A DNA stretch of 64,000 nucleotides from Bacteroidales bacterium (GCA_024710405.1 JANJUV010000002.1:1-64000), one strand, 5' to 3'. Shown: positions 25,485-35,244, numbered from the stretch's first letter. Program-made: numbers and translations. Notes: generated by a model not told the origin, from the sequence alone.

Positions 25485-26384
25485 GTGGGACAGGTTATTA
25501 TCGAAACTAAATCATTGTCAAAGCATTATGGCCGGATAAAGGCTGTTGACGGGCTCAACCTGAAGGTTTGCAGGGGTGAGGTTCATGGTATTCTGGGTCC
25601 TAACGGCAGTGGCAAAACCACAACACTGGGTATAGTACTTGGCGTAATTAGGCCACTATCAGGAACCTACAAGTGGTTTGGCAATGAACCTTCGGCAACA
25701 GACCGCCGCAGAATCGGCTCTACCCTTGAAAATCCCCTGTTTTACCCTTATCTAAATGCATCAGATAACCTTAAAATCATTGCCGATATCAGGGATTGTC
25801 CGCACGACGGCATTGATGATGTGCTGCAAACTGTAGGACTGAGCGAACGTAAAAAGAGCCGTTTCAGCACTTTTTCCATGGGCATGAAGCAACGTCTGGC
25901 GATTGCTGCTGCCATGCTCGGCGATCCTGAGGTTCTTATTTTCGATGAACCAACCAACGGTCTTGACCCACAAGGCATTGCAGAGATAAGAAATCTGGTA
26001 CGACACATTGCCGCTAATGGAAAAACCATACTTATGGCAAGTCATCTGCTTGATGAAGTACAAAAACTATGCACCCATGTAACAGTACTGCAGCATGGCC
26101 GTTGTCTGTATAGCGGGTCAGTGGGTCAATTTGGTCATTCTGAAGACGTTGTTGAGGTTTCAACAGATGACAATACCGGCCTGAAAGCCATCCTTGAATC
26201 ATGGAAAGGTTGTTATTCGGCAGAAGAAGTGCAGGGCAGGCTTCATGTGAAGTTGAACTCCGGTTTCAGTGCATCATCACTAAATGAATATGCTTTTTCA
26301 AATGGGCATGTTCTTGGACACATATCCTTGATTAGCAAGACACTTGAGCAGAATTTTCTGGACCTTTTAAAAAACAACCTATGA
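25485..26384 (+). CDS. ABC transporter ATP-binding protein
   Basis: A 299-residue ATPase with Walker A GPNGSGKTT (about residues 38-46), the signature FSMGMKQRLA, Walker B LIFDEPTNGLDPQG and the switch histidine in MASHLLDE. A C-terminal extension of about 80 residues is as in NatA/CcmA-like drug or bacteriocin-type exporters. The start is GTG. The permease gene overlaps by 4 bases (ATGA), so the two form one export system. Substrate unknown. Confidence 0.93.
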   Translation: MGQVIIETKSLSKHYGRIKAVDGLNLKVCRGEVHGILGPNGSGKTTTLGIVLGVIRPLSGTYKWFGNEPSATDRRRIGSTLENPLFYPYLNASDNLKIIADIRDCPHDGIDDVLQTVGLSERKKSRFSTFSMGMKQRLAIAAAMLGDPEVLIFDEPTNGLDPQGIAEIRNLVRHIAANGKTILMASHLLDEVQKLCTHVTVLQHGRCLYSGSVGQFGHSEDVVEVSTDDNTGLKAILESWKGCYSAEEVQGRLHVKLNSGFSASSLNEYAFSNGHVLGHISLISKTLEQNFLDLLKNNL

Positions 26385-27184
26385 GAATACTGTTTCGCAT
26401 CGAAGCACGTAAGCTATTCAGGAGTCCTGCATTCTGGCTCATTCTGGCACTTTATACTGTCAGTATTATTGTTATTTTGTCGGGCGCAGAGGCTTTTATG
26501 AATAAAGTTGTTGGCGATGCCCGCAAAAACAGCCCTATTCCAATACCTGAGTTTTCGCTCTACGCTTTTCCATATATATGGCACAACCTGACCTATATTG
26601 CCGGTTTGTTTAAGTTTCTTTTGGCTTTTACCATCATTTTGTTCATTTGCAACGAGTTCAGCTATCGTACAATACGGCAACATATCATCACCGGAATGAG
26701 TCGCGAAAGTTTCTTTTTGGCAAAACTACTTTCAACGGTAGCTTTAAGTTTTTATGCAGCCTCTATCGTATTTGGAGCAGGTTTGGTACTGGGCTTTATT
26801 CATTCGGGAGAATCAGAAACCATTAATTTCTCCGCTAAGCTTTTTTTTGTTGCTGTGTACTTCCTCGAAGTGTTTGCCTACTTTAGTTTTGCAGGCATGA
26901 TCGCTTTTTTGGCAAAAAAAACAGGTGTCGCAGTGATAATATTTGTCATATACGCATTTATTGCCGAACCCACTTTGGGTTTCAGGCTTCCTGAAGAGGT
27001 TTCATGGTATTTGCCACTCAAAACGTTTGGCAGAATGATTGATGTGCCGAACACTTCATTGATGAAACTATTTGGGGTTAACTTCAGCGAAACCGTTAAA
27101 TGGATTGATGTCGTTATGACATTAATATATACTTCGGCAACAAACCTAATTATTATGTTAAAGTTAAAATTTAGTGACTATTAG
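26381..27184 (+). CDS. ABC transporter permease
   Basis: A 267-residue membrane protein with about six hydrophobic helices (for example PAFWLILALYTVSIIVILSG and FLLAFTIILFICNEF). The cytoplasmic motif NEFSYRTIRQHIITGMSRE is common in ABC-2 permeases. It is translationally coupled to the ATPase upstream. ABC-2 type, probably an exporter; the substrate is not evident. Confidence 0.88.
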   Translation: MRILFRIEARKLFRSPAFWLILALYTVSIIVILSGAEAFMNKVVGDARKNSPIPIPEFSLYAFPYIWHNLTYIAGLFKFLLAFTIILFICNEFSYRTIRQHIITGMSRESFFLAKLLSTVALSFYAASIVFGAGLVLGFIHSGESETINFSAKLFFVAVYFLEVFAYFSFAGMIAFLAKKTGVAVIIFVIYAFIAEPTLGFRLPEEVSWYLPLKTFGRMIDVPNTSLMKLFGVNFSETVKWIDVVMTLIYTSATNLIIMLKLKFSDY

Positions 27185-27226
27185 AATAGAAGTTCACCTA
27201 TGCACATCAACCTGATTGTTAATTTG

Positions 27227-27234
27227 TATATTTG
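27227..27234 (+). promoter_or_regulatory. -7 element for the sugar transferase gene
   Basis: TATATTTG lies 68 bases before the ATG at 27303, without a well-placed -33 element. Confidence 0.4.
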
Positions 27235-27302
27235 CCTTCAAAAGAATATATACAATTATCTATATTGATGATTAATATATTAATTGACACAGAGTTGCCT
27301 GC

Positions 27303-28106
27303 ATGAGAAGAAGGACCTTCAAAACCAATACGCCTGAGACATTTCAGCAATATCGCATCGGTTGGGGCAAAAGGCTTTTTGACATAATTTTTTCCTTGCT
27401 TGCGCTCATAGTGCTCTCGCCTGTTTACTTATTCATTGCAGTGTTGATTCGTCTCGAATCCAAAGGCCCGGTCATTTACGCTTCAGAGCGGGTAGGAACA
27501 GGTTATGATATCTTTAGGTTTTATAAATTCAGGTCGATGTATATGGGATCAGAAAGCCAGGTAGGAAAACTTTCGGCGTTGAACGAATACCTCATAGCAC
27601 GTCATAAGAACCTGATAATCGACGAAGAAAACCGCTGCCCTGATTGCGAGCGTCTTGGAACAAATTGCTCTCCCTTGTTGTATATTGACGGAGCTGAAAT
27701 TTGTGAAAATTGGTATCATGAGATCAAACGCAAAGTAAAAAGCGAACCCACTTTCTTCAAGGTGAAAAACGACCCCAGAGTTACACGTGTCGGACGATTC
27801 ATACGCCGCACCAATCTGGATGAGTTACCACAGTTTTACAATGTACTCATCGGCGACATGAGTATTGTCGGTAACAGGCCGTTGCCCTTGTATGAAGCCG
27901 AAAAACTCACCACCGACCAATGGGCCTACCGATTCATGGCGCCTGCAGGTATAACGGGCTTGTGGCAAACAAAAAGAGACCGCTTCAAATCAGAAGAAGA
28001 ACGCATAAATCTTGATAACCAATATGCTGTGGTTAGTTCCCCTTTATTTGATCTGATCATCATTATCAAGTCAATGCCGACATTTTTCAGAAAAAACAAT
28101 TATTGA
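27303..28106 (+). CDS. Undecaprenyl-phosphate sugar-1-phosphate transferase family
   Basis: A 267-residue bacterial sugar transferase (WcaJ/PglC-like core) that starts glycan synthesis on a lipid carrier. One hydrophobic helix at about residues 28-50 precedes the catalytic domain with SERVGTGYDIFRFYKFRSM, VTRVGRFIRRTNLDELPQF and GNRPLPLYEAE. An insertion of about 45 residues carries CPDC (112-115) and further cysteines at 122 and 134, a possible metal-binding knob. No other polysaccharide gene is adjacent. Confidence 0.9.
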   Translation: MRRRTFKTNTPETFQQYRIGWGKRLFDIIFSLLALIVLSPVYLFIAVLIRLESKGPVIYASERVGTGYDIFRFYKFRSMYMGSESQVGKLSALNEYLIARHKNLIIDEENRCPDCERLGTNCSPLLYIDGAEICENWYHEIKRKVKSEPTFFKVKNDPRVTRVGRFIRRTNLDELPQFYNVLIGDMSIVGNRPLPLYEAEKLTTDQWAYRFMAPAGITGLWQTKRDRFKSEEERINLDNQYAVVSSPLFDLIIIIKSMPTFFRKNNY

Positions 28107-28185
28107 CAGTTTGTTTCGCTTTTGTTCTCAGAGACATGCAAAGCCGGATGTAACCACAGGCCTGTTTGTCACGGCACTCATTACA

Positions 28186-30273
28186 TCAATAAGATCCATT
28201 ACTTTTCCTCAGCAACCACTCAGCCGAAAGCATTAGAATAATCAGCAGCAGCAGCAATGATTTGCTGATCAGAGGCTCGAACCGTTCACTGAAATGCACA
28301 ACAGTCTTATAAGTTTCATTGCTGTTGAGTTTCCCTGCCAATTGCAGGATGTCGGCAGGATAATATAGTTCTCCTCCGGTTTTAGCCGCAATCTGTTCCA
28401 TAAGTCCGTGATCTGCAACAGCCGTCCGCGCCTCGAGCGACCCGGCTACAATCCGGAAATTACCCTCTGCCACTATATCACCTTCAGGCATTGAAACCCT
28501 GGCGACGTAGCGGTATAATCCTTCGTCAAATCTCCCGGCATTAAGCTGATAAATATCTTTAAACCTGTTGAAAACGAAAGGGAACACAATTCCCGTTTCC
28601 GTCTGACTGATTTCAATGGACAATTCGGGTTCATTATTTCTTTCGAGGCTTTTGTTAATCAGCTCAGCTTCAATCCTTACATCAGTATTAAATGGAATCT
28701 CCTGAGCCACCTGAATGCGCAGTGGATTATCATCGTCATTGACAACCAAATAATTAACAGTTTTAGTCATCAAGGTGTTAAATGCTTCGTGAGATCCGTT
28801 TCGTTGAAAATCAAAATGCCTCCAACGCCATATACCGGTACCGGCCAAAACCCCAATCTTTCGTTTATTACCGGCACCAAATGCAAACAGAGCCTGAGGG
28901 GTTACCACACCTCTGATCTTCTGGTGTAACAAATTTATCGCTGAGACCTCTTGCTGCAATCCACCCAGGCGAACCATCAGCGGGGGGAACTGATTAATTC
29001 GTTCTGTTAGTTCCTGACTCAGGTTAAACAAGCTGAAGTTGATATTAGCCGAGGGATATGACTCCACCATGCCCGGCTGTTGTGTATTGAGTAAACGAAA
29101 TGCGCTTTGAATTTCATTCCATCCTCTGACACTTGTTCTTGTTCCGGGAATAAGCAACAGGGACATATCGCTATTGGCTTGCAGCAATTCTACCGCAAAA
29201 GCCGAAAGCCCCCCCTCCGACGGAAGCTGGTGCAAAATCAGCAGGTCAGCATCAATGTCGTGAACCGTTGATTGTCTTTCCCATAACAATTCCACCTCGT
29301 AGGTGTCACCGAGTGCCGCAACCAAAGCACCCAGGTCAGGATGAGGTGAAGCAGCCATTATGAGTACCCTTGGACGTTTGTCGATAATCTCGACATAAAA
29401 CTCACGAACATTGTTCTGAACAACAACCTCTCCGGGAAGTGTATTTGTTACGATTCTCATCCGATGCAATCCTGGTGCGGCATCTCTGACAACAAACTGC
29501 ATGGTCGAGGAGAACCTGTCGCTGGCTATACTGAATGATTTCTTCGACAAGAGCACATCATTCATATATAGATTGACTTCGCCACTTTGTCCCTTAGCCA
29601 TGAGAACCTGAATGGTTGCCTCGACAGGAAAATCGTTTCTGCCACTGACGACGCGATTGTATCTCAGGTCGAACACAGAAATGTCGGGCTTAATTACGGT
29701 ATCGCCAAGCGCGACCGTGTAAACAGGAAAAAACAAATCGGACAATAAAAAGAGCGGGTTTATACCGGTATTGTAGATTCCATCAGAAAGCAAAACCATG
29801 GCTGCCATGTTTTTGTTTCTGTAATGTGCCGGTATGTTTAAAAAAACAGGTCCGAAATTGGTGCTTTGTTCACTGAAATCAGGTGTCATATTGGATCTGA
29901 GATCACTTCCGAATGTGTATTTCTCCACCTGAAATTTTGCAGAAAGCTCCTCAGCGAACTGTTGATAAAGCTCCGGAAACTGCTGCCTGTAGAAGGTTGA
30001 GTCAGGGTTGAGCAATAGTGAGGTCGAGTTGTCATGAGCCAGCAAAACCACCGGTTTTTCTGATCTTTTTTGCAAGCCCTTTACGAAGGGATTCAGCAAA
30101 AGCATGGCAATCATGAGTACTACCAAAAACCTCAGAGCAAACAACAAAATATTCATACGGGGCGAAAAGACCGGTTTACGCACTGTATAAAGCAAAACAG
30201 AATATGCCAGAGCCAGCAAGATGCAAAGCCCAAACATCCAGGCAGGATATTCACTGTTCAGAGACACAAACAA
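28186..30273 (-). CDS. vWA-like membrane protein
   Basis: A 695-residue protein with two N-terminal membrane helices (about 12-30 and 42-62), a large extracytoplasmic part and a final helix near 670-688 followed by RKSNGSY. The DxSxS metal-ion site of von Willebrand A domains is present as DNSTS (81-85), with VLLSDGIYNT further on. Beta-sandwich segments and a glutamine-amidotransferase-like stretch (VLIMAASPHPDLGAL) follow, as in Bacteroidota 'aerotolerance'-type proteins. The start is TTG; ATG 30237 would cut the conserved EYPAW lead-in. It follows fabG by 45 bases on the same strand. Confidence 0.75.
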   Translation of the reverse strand: MFVSLNSEYPAWMFGLCILLALAYSVLLYTVRKPVFSPRMNILLFALRFLVVLMIAMLLLNPFVKGLQKRSEKPVVLLAHDNSTSLLLNPDSTFYRQQFPELYQQFAEELSAKFQVEKYTFGSDLRSNMTPDFSEQSTNFGPVFLNIPAHYRNKNMAAMVLLSDGIYNTGINPLFLLSDLFFPVYTVALGDTVIKPDISVFDLRYNRVVSGRNDFPVEATIQVLMAKGQSGEVNLYMNDVLLSKKSFSIASDRFSSTMQFVVRDAAPGLHRMRIVTNTLPGEVVVQNNVREFYVEIIDKRPRVLIMAASPHPDLGALVAALGDTYEVELLWERQSTVHDIDADLLILHQLPSEGGLSAFAVELLQANSDMSLLLIPGTRTSVRGWNEIQSAFRLLNTQQPGMVESYPSANINFSLFNLSQELTERINQFPPLMVRLGGLQQEVSAINLLHQKIRGVVTPQALFAFGAGNKRKIGVLAGTGIWRWRHFDFQRNGSHEAFNTLMTKTVNYLVVNDDDNPLRIQVAQEIPFNTDVRIEAELINKSLERNNEPELSIEISQTETGIVFPFVFNRFKDIYQLNAGRFDEGLYRYVARVSMPEGDIVAEGNFRIVAGSLEARTAVADHGLMEQIAAKTGGELYYPADILQLAGKLNSNETYKTVVHFSERFEPLISKSLLLLLIILMLSAEWLLRKSNGSY

Positions 30274-30318
30274 AAACTTTATTATTATCCTTCAGCAGAA
30301 AGAAACTGACTACCTGAA

Positions 30319-31065
30319 TCACATACTCATACCACCACAAACGCTGATTACCTGTCCGGTAACATAGGCCGACAAATCACTGGCAAGAAAAACAGCGACA
30401 TCAGCAACATCTTCCGGTTTTCCGCTTCTACGCAATGGTATAGTTCCAATCCATTGTTGCCTTACTTCATCCGAGAGTTTATGCGTCATTTCCGTTTCAA
30501 TAAATCCAGGTGCGATGGCGTTACAACGTACGTTTCGGCTTCCGAGTTCCTGAGCTATCGACTTGGTAAATCCAATCATACCTGCTTTTGAAGCTGAATA
30601 GTTTGACTGTCCGGCATTTCCGTTAACGCCCACTACCGAACTCATATTGATGATTGAACCAGATTTCTGTTTTAGCATTATCCGTTGAACGGCTTTGGTA
30701 AGGTTAAAGGCCGATTTCAGGTTAACAGCTATAACGACGTCCCAGTCCTGCTCGGTCATACGCATCAGCAGATTGTCACGGGTTATACCTGCATTGTTTA
30801 CGAGTATATCAATCCTACCAAACTCTTTGATCACTTCTTCTGCCAGTTTTTCGCTTTCATCGAGCGAAGCTGCGTTGGATGCATAACCTTTTGCTTTGAC
30901 TCCGAAAGCGGCAAGTTCGGCTTCCGTTGCCTGCATAACTTCATCATATTTCAGATCAGAAACAGCGACATGTGCACCTTCGAGTGCAAACCGGATGGCC
31001 AGTGCTTTGCCAATTCCTCTGGCTCCGCCGGTGATCAGGGCCACTTTACCTTCAAGTAATTTCAT
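30319..31065 (-). CDS. fabG: 3-oxoacyl-[acyl-carrier-protein] reductase
   Basis: A 248-residue short-chain dehydrogenase that reduces 3-oxoacyl-ACP in fatty acid synthesis. The NADP-binding TGGARGIG lies at 12-19, NNAG at about 90-93, the catalytic serine in MSSVVG (S143) and the YSASK tyrosine and lysine at 156 and 160. The chain ends GGMSM, as FabG does. The ATG at 31065 is used, because an upstream in-frame TTG lies inside the promoter. No other fab gene is near. Confidence 0.93.
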   Translation of the reverse strand: MKLLEGKVALITGGARGIGKALAIRFALEGAHVAVSDLKYDEVMQATEAELAAFGVKAKGYASNAASLDESEKLAEEVIKEFGRIDILVNNAGITRDNLLMRMTEQDWDVVIAVNLKSAFNLTKAVQRIMLKQKSGSIINMSSVVGVNGNAGQSNYSASKAGMIGFTKSIAQELGSRNVRCNAIAPGFIETEMTHKLSDEVRQQWIGTIPLRRSGKPEDVADVAVFLASDLSAYVTGQVISVCGGMSM

Positions 31066-31083
31066 ATTCCTGTGTTTTTTTGC

Positions 31084-31091
31084 CAAAAGTA
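31084..31091 (-). promoter_or_regulatory. -7 element for fabG
   Basis: TACTTTTG on the minus strand, 18 bases before the ATG at 31065. It contains the in-frame TTG codon that would otherwise extend the gene. Confidence 0.55.
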
Positions 31092-31151
31092 CAAATTATG
31101 AGTGAACCAATTCCTGATTCAACCATACAGTGGCTAAATGAGACACTTTCT

Positions 31152-32288
31152 TTAATCGAAGTGAAACTTAATTTCGGCACCTCCGGTTGGAAGATTTGAA
31201 ATTGTCGTCCGCCCGTTTTGCAGGCGCATCATGAGACTGACTGCAGTCAGGGAAAGACCTATTTCTTCGTAGGCCTCCATAAGGTTATCGCTTAAATCAT
31301 CACTGTATTTGTTTAACAACTCATGTGAAAACCCATTATTAGAGTCACATATATAAAAATAATGTGCAGTTTCGTCATGTTCATAACCTATTGTCAGATT
31401 AGCTCCGGCTGGCAGATGATCGGCGAATGTTTCAATGGCAATGATAAAACATTCGCGCAAAAGGTCAGGTTCACACAAAATCATGGCATCAGACGGATAA
31501 GTTCCCAACCTAAGACTGATGTTCTTATCTTGTAAAAGTTTGTCGCTGGCATCAGCTGCCATGTCGAGAATCACATTCACCGAAGTGGGAAACATTTCAA
31601 AATGACTATTTCTGGACTGCAAGGATGTAATCAGAAGTGCTATGTCGCCGAAGCGCGCAAGCCTTCCTGCCGCTTCTTTCAAATACTGTATGTATTCTTT
31701 TTGTTCGGCATCGAGAATTGTCTGATCAAGCAGGCCGGTAAGTCCTGTTATGCCGGTGAGTGGAGTCCTCAGTTCGTGACTGATGATGTTCAGAAAATCA
31801 TTCTTTGCCTGATCAAGCCGGGCCAGCTGTTTGTTTGCTATTTCCAGTTCGGCTGTGCGCTGTCTTACTTTATCCTCCAGATGAAGGTTCAAGTTGCTTA
31901 ATTCCTTCCTTTTTTCCACGAGGTCAATATGTGTCCTGACCCGTGCGATCAATTCAGCCGAGTTAAACGGTTTCGTTACATAGTCCTGTGCACCAAGCGC
32001 AAATCCTTTGACGATACTTTCCTGATCGTTTTTGGCTGTAAGAAAAATAACAGGTATGTCATGGCTTGAAAATCTGCTTTTTAATTCCTTACACACATCA
32101 TACCCGTCCATCACAGGCATCATGATGTCCAACAGAATACAATCGAACTGTGTTTCTCCGACAAGTTTCAGCGCATCGGTTCCATTGGTTGCAAATGCAA
32201 CCCTGAAACCTTCATCAGTAAGTATCTTGCCCAATACCTGTATGTTTCGGGGCAGATCATCGACAATCAAAATGTTGTACAATGCCAT
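31152..32288 (-). CDS. Response regulator with HisKA domain and degenerate ATPase domain
   Basis: A 378-residue cytosolic protein. The receiver domain (about 1-120) has the acidic pocket VDD, phosphoacceptor D54 in LLDIMMP and K106 in VTKPF. A coiled linker (about 125-165) leads to a HisKA dimerisation domain with H171 in ISHELRTP. The last 150 residues fold like a HATPase_c, but the N-box asparagine, DxGxG and GxGLGL motifs are replaced by LRECFIIAIETF, DSNNGF and EIGLSL. It probably cannot bind ATP well. It lies 11 bases from the hybrid kinase and is likely its partner. Confidence 0.88.
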   Translation of the reverse strand: MALYNILIVDDLPRNIQVLGKILTDEGFRVAFATNGTDALKLVGETQFDCILLDIMMPVMDGYDVCKELKSRFSSHDIPVIFLTAKNDQESIVKGFALGAQDYVTKPFNSAELIARVRTHIDLVEKRKELSNLNLHLEDKVRQRTAELEIANKQLARLDQAKNDFLNIISHELRTPLTGITGLTGLLDQTILDAEQKEYIQYLKEAAGRLARFGDIALLITSLQSRNSHFEMFPTSVNVILDMAADASDKLLQDKNISLRLGTYPSDAMILCEPDLLRECFIIAIETFADHLPAGANLTIGYEHDETAHYFYICDSNNGFSHELLNKYSDDLSDNLMEAYEEIGLSLTAVSLMMRLQNGRTTISNLPTGGAEIKFHFD

Positions 32289-32299
32289 TGGTTTAAATA

Positions 32300-35086
32300 T
32301 TAGTCCGACGTATCCGAAATCTGACGGCTGAGGGTTTCAAATTGTTTCAGGTACTTTTTCGTGTTTTCGACATCAAACGCCTGAATATAATCTTGAAGCT
32401 GAATAGCGTAGCGCATCAGTTTGCTGAAGTTTTTCTGCTCACCGTAACGCAGCAGTTCCTGTGCAAAGATGGCCGCATCTTCAAGAAAATGACTTTGAAG
32501 CGCTTTTTCCCAGAGCTTAATCAACGGATTTATTTCTTCATCACTTAGTTTGCTTTTTGCATGAGCCGATACTATTTGATTCTGCAATCTGTTTTCAATA
32601 CTTAAAAGGACACTCCGCATTTGTGAAGATGTCAACGGACGAGGGAAAGCGCCGGTGAAATTCAGCGGAGCAAAACTGCTTTGCGGGCCGACAGAGCGCA
32701 ATAAAAAAACGTGATCGAACAGATCATTTAACCGCCCGTTCTCTTCTGAAGCACATGTAAGTTCATCAACCAGCGCAAACTGAAATTCCTGATTTAATGA
32801 TGTTTTCCATTGATTATGATCTGTAGAAAGAAGAAGTAATTGTCCTTGATTGTTTCGGTAAACTTCCAAAGCGATGTCGCTCAAAGCCTGATCATAAGTC
32901 AGCAAAGCTATACGGGGTAATTCTGCAGATTCATGGTCTTTAAACATGAATTTCCCTGGAGAAACTGAGTGCTGAACCGATTCAAAATCAATGTTTCTAA
33001 AAGCAAGTTTGAACAGGGAACCTTTTGAAGGCTCACTGAAAACTTCAATCGTACCGTTCATCATTTCCACGAAACGGCTTGTGATGGTGAGGCCAAGTCC
33101 GGTGCCCTGATGTTTCTCACCGGCCGAGCCCGACTGGTAAAAAACATCAAATATTTTTGAGACTTCAGCGGGATGAATACCTTTTCCGGTATCTTTTATA
33201 TGAATATGCAGGTCAGTAGTATGCTCTTTTTCACCCGCACCTAAGAAAGCTGTAATACTGATCTGTCCGTTTTCGGTAAACTTACATGCATTACTCAACA
33301 GGTTGAACAACACCTGCCTGAGCCGCTGGCCACTAAGGAAAATCTGTCCTGGCATACCCTCCTCAATGTAAATCTTAAGGGTGTTGCTATTCGCCGTAAG
33401 CTGGGGCTCGAACATTGATTTCATCTCTAGGAACAGGTTTTGCAGGTCAACAGGCCCGCGGTCAATCTCCATTTTACCGGCTTCAATCTTTGACAGATCC
33501 AGAATATCATTGATTAGTGTCAACAGATTCTTTCCACTGTTGCGTATTGATTCAAGATACGACAATTGCTTTGAATCCTGCAATACATTGGACAGAATGT
33601 CTGCAAATCCGATAACGGAATTCATGGGTGTACGTATCTCATGACTCATATTTGCCAGAAAAATACTCTTGGCCTTATTGCTTTGTTCGGCTTCTTCCTT
33701 TGCTTCAAGCAATTTATCAGCATAAATCTGCAATTCCTTCTGCGTCTGTTCGATCTGACTGTTTTTCTCGAGCAGAAGCCTGTTGTTTCGTGTCCTGATT
33801 CTGATAAAATACATCAGCAGAATTACGGCAGCGACAGAAACAACAAGGAAAAAACCAATGAGAAGATTAAAAAACTGCTGACGCTTCAGTCTAAGAGCAC
33901 TGATCTCACTCTCACTTTGGAGCAAGGCAATCTGGTTTTCGCTTCGTTCGCGGTCAAAAAGGATCTGCATCTGCCACACCCGCATTCGTGTTTGCTCGTT
34001 CAGGATACTGTCGTGCATGGCTGCGGACAACTCATAATAGCGAAGTGCCTGCCATGGATCACCTTTGAGCTTATACACCCTGAACATCAGCCCGAAGGCT
34101 TCTTTGAGATTGGCTTTTGTCATGGTGTTGTCCGAAAGCTCGATTCCTTTTTTGATAAAGGGTATGGCCTTGTCAGGCTCATTCATGTCAACGTACAGTT
34201 TTCCAGCCTGTATGTAGCTGTATGCCAGAAAATTGAAATCCTCTTGCTCGCGGTTCAGCTCTAATGCAAGCAGATGAAAATTAAGCGCTTTATCATAATT
34301 TCCTTGCAGACGGTATACGTTTCCAATGTCGTTATAGCATATGGCTATTCCTTTTGCGGAGCCAAGCTCTCGGTTCACTTCAAGCGAAAGCATATAGTAT
34401 TCCATAGCTTTGTCGAGTTCGCCCCTTTTCATATACACATTTCCAATATTGTTCAGGTTGATGGCAACCCCGAGCAACTGGTTCATAGATTGTTCTATCC
34501 GCAGACATTTTCTGAACCATCTCAGCGCTTCTTCATAATTGCCCAGCAGGTACTGAATGTTGCCAAGTCCGTTACCTGCAACCACATATCCTTTGGTGTC
34601 ATTTATTTCCTCAGCGAGTTCAAGTGCCTGTAAGTGATAATCCATACCTTTAGTGTAGTCGTCCAATCGTCTGTAAACTACACCCGTATTGTTCAGCGCC
34701 CGAATTTTGGCATCAGGCCGGTTTAGCGAATCTGCTACTCCCTTTTCGAAAGAATGAATATGTAATGCAAGGCGATAGTCGGACTTGTTGCGTGCCGAAA
34801 CACCCTGATAATCCATTCGCTCCAGCAGCAGTCTGATCAAATGCTCGTTTTTAGCTGTATTCAATGATTTGGCATAATAATCCATGCCAGTGCTGCCCAT
34901 AAAAAGACTGTCGGAGCTATACCTAAGATTGAAGGCTATTTCAAGATTGGCCAACACACGGGCCGAATCACTGGCTTTCCAGGCAATGCTTACTTTATAG
35001 AGGCTATCCAGATCAACCGAAGCCGTTGCATGGTGTAAACTCATTAGGGCTAACGCGATATATATCAGCAATCTGCGTTTAAGCAT
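32300..35086 (-). CDS. TPR-containing hybrid sensor histidine kinase
   Basis: A 928-residue membrane kinase. A signal peptide is followed by a TPR sensor region (about residues 85-355, with NLNNIGNVYMKRGELDKAMEY-type repeats), then one membrane helix (about 406-430), a coiled coil, and HisKA with H482 in MSHEIRTP. The HATPase is intact (NLLSNACKF, DTGKGI, GTGLGLT). The C-terminal 200 residues look like a pseudo-receiver (ALLTYDQ in place of the acidic pair, FPRP in place of KP) plus a helical tail. The sensor probably lies in the periplasm. Signal unknown. It is the first gene of a two-gene unit with the REC-HisKA protein. Confidence 0.88.
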   Translation of the reverse strand: MLKRRLLIYIALALMSLHHATASVDLDSLYKVSIAWKASDSARVLANLEIAFNLRYSSDSLFMGSTGMDYYAKSLNTAKNEHLIRLLLERMDYQGVSARNKSDYRLALHIHSFEKGVADSLNRPDAKIRALNNTGVVYRRLDDYTKGMDYHLQALELAEEINDTKGYVVAGNGLGNIQYLLGNYEEALRWFRKCLRIEQSMNQLLGVAINLNNIGNVYMKRGELDKAMEYYMLSLEVNRELGSAKGIAICYNDIGNVYRLQGNYDKALNFHLLALELNREQEDFNFLAYSYIQAGKLYVDMNEPDKAIPFIKKGIELSDNTMTKANLKEAFGLMFRVYKLKGDPWQALRYYELSAAMHDSILNEQTRMRVWQMQILFDRERSENQIALLQSESEISALRLKRQQFFNLLIGFFLVVSVAAVILLMYFIRIRTRNNRLLLEKNSQIEQTQKELQIYADKLLEAKEEAEQSNKAKSIFLANMSHEIRTPMNSVIGFADILSNVLQDSKQLSYLESIRNSGKNLLTLINDILDLSKIEAGKMEIDRGPVDLQNLFLEMKSMFEPQLTANSNTLKIYIEEGMPGQIFLSGQRLRQVLFNLLSNACKFTENGQISITAFLGAGEKEHTTDLHIHIKDTGKGIHPAEVSKIFDVFYQSGSAGEKHQGTGLGLTITSRFVEMMNGTIEVFSEPSKGSLFKLAFRNIDFESVQHSVSPGKFMFKDHESAELPRIALLTYDQALSDIALEVYRNNQGQLLLLSTDHNQWKTSLNQEFQFALVDELTCASEENGRLNDLFDHVFLLRSVGPQSSFAPLNFTGAFPRPLTSSQMRSVLLSIENRLQNQIVSAHAKSKLSDEEINPLIKLWEKALQSHFLEDAAIFAQELLRYGEQKNFSKLMRYAIQLQDYIQAFDVENTKKYLKQFETLSRQISDTSD

Positions 35087-35244
35087 GTTTTGTAAGTGAA
35101 TAGTTGATCTGCTGTTTTATTCTAAAGAATGAGCCAAATTACTGATTTGTTTTTAAACACAATAAATTCTTTGAATAAAGGGTGTGTTCTAAAGGCATAA
35201 TTATTTCGGAAAAATGTGAGAATTACCGACAAATAACATTGTCA

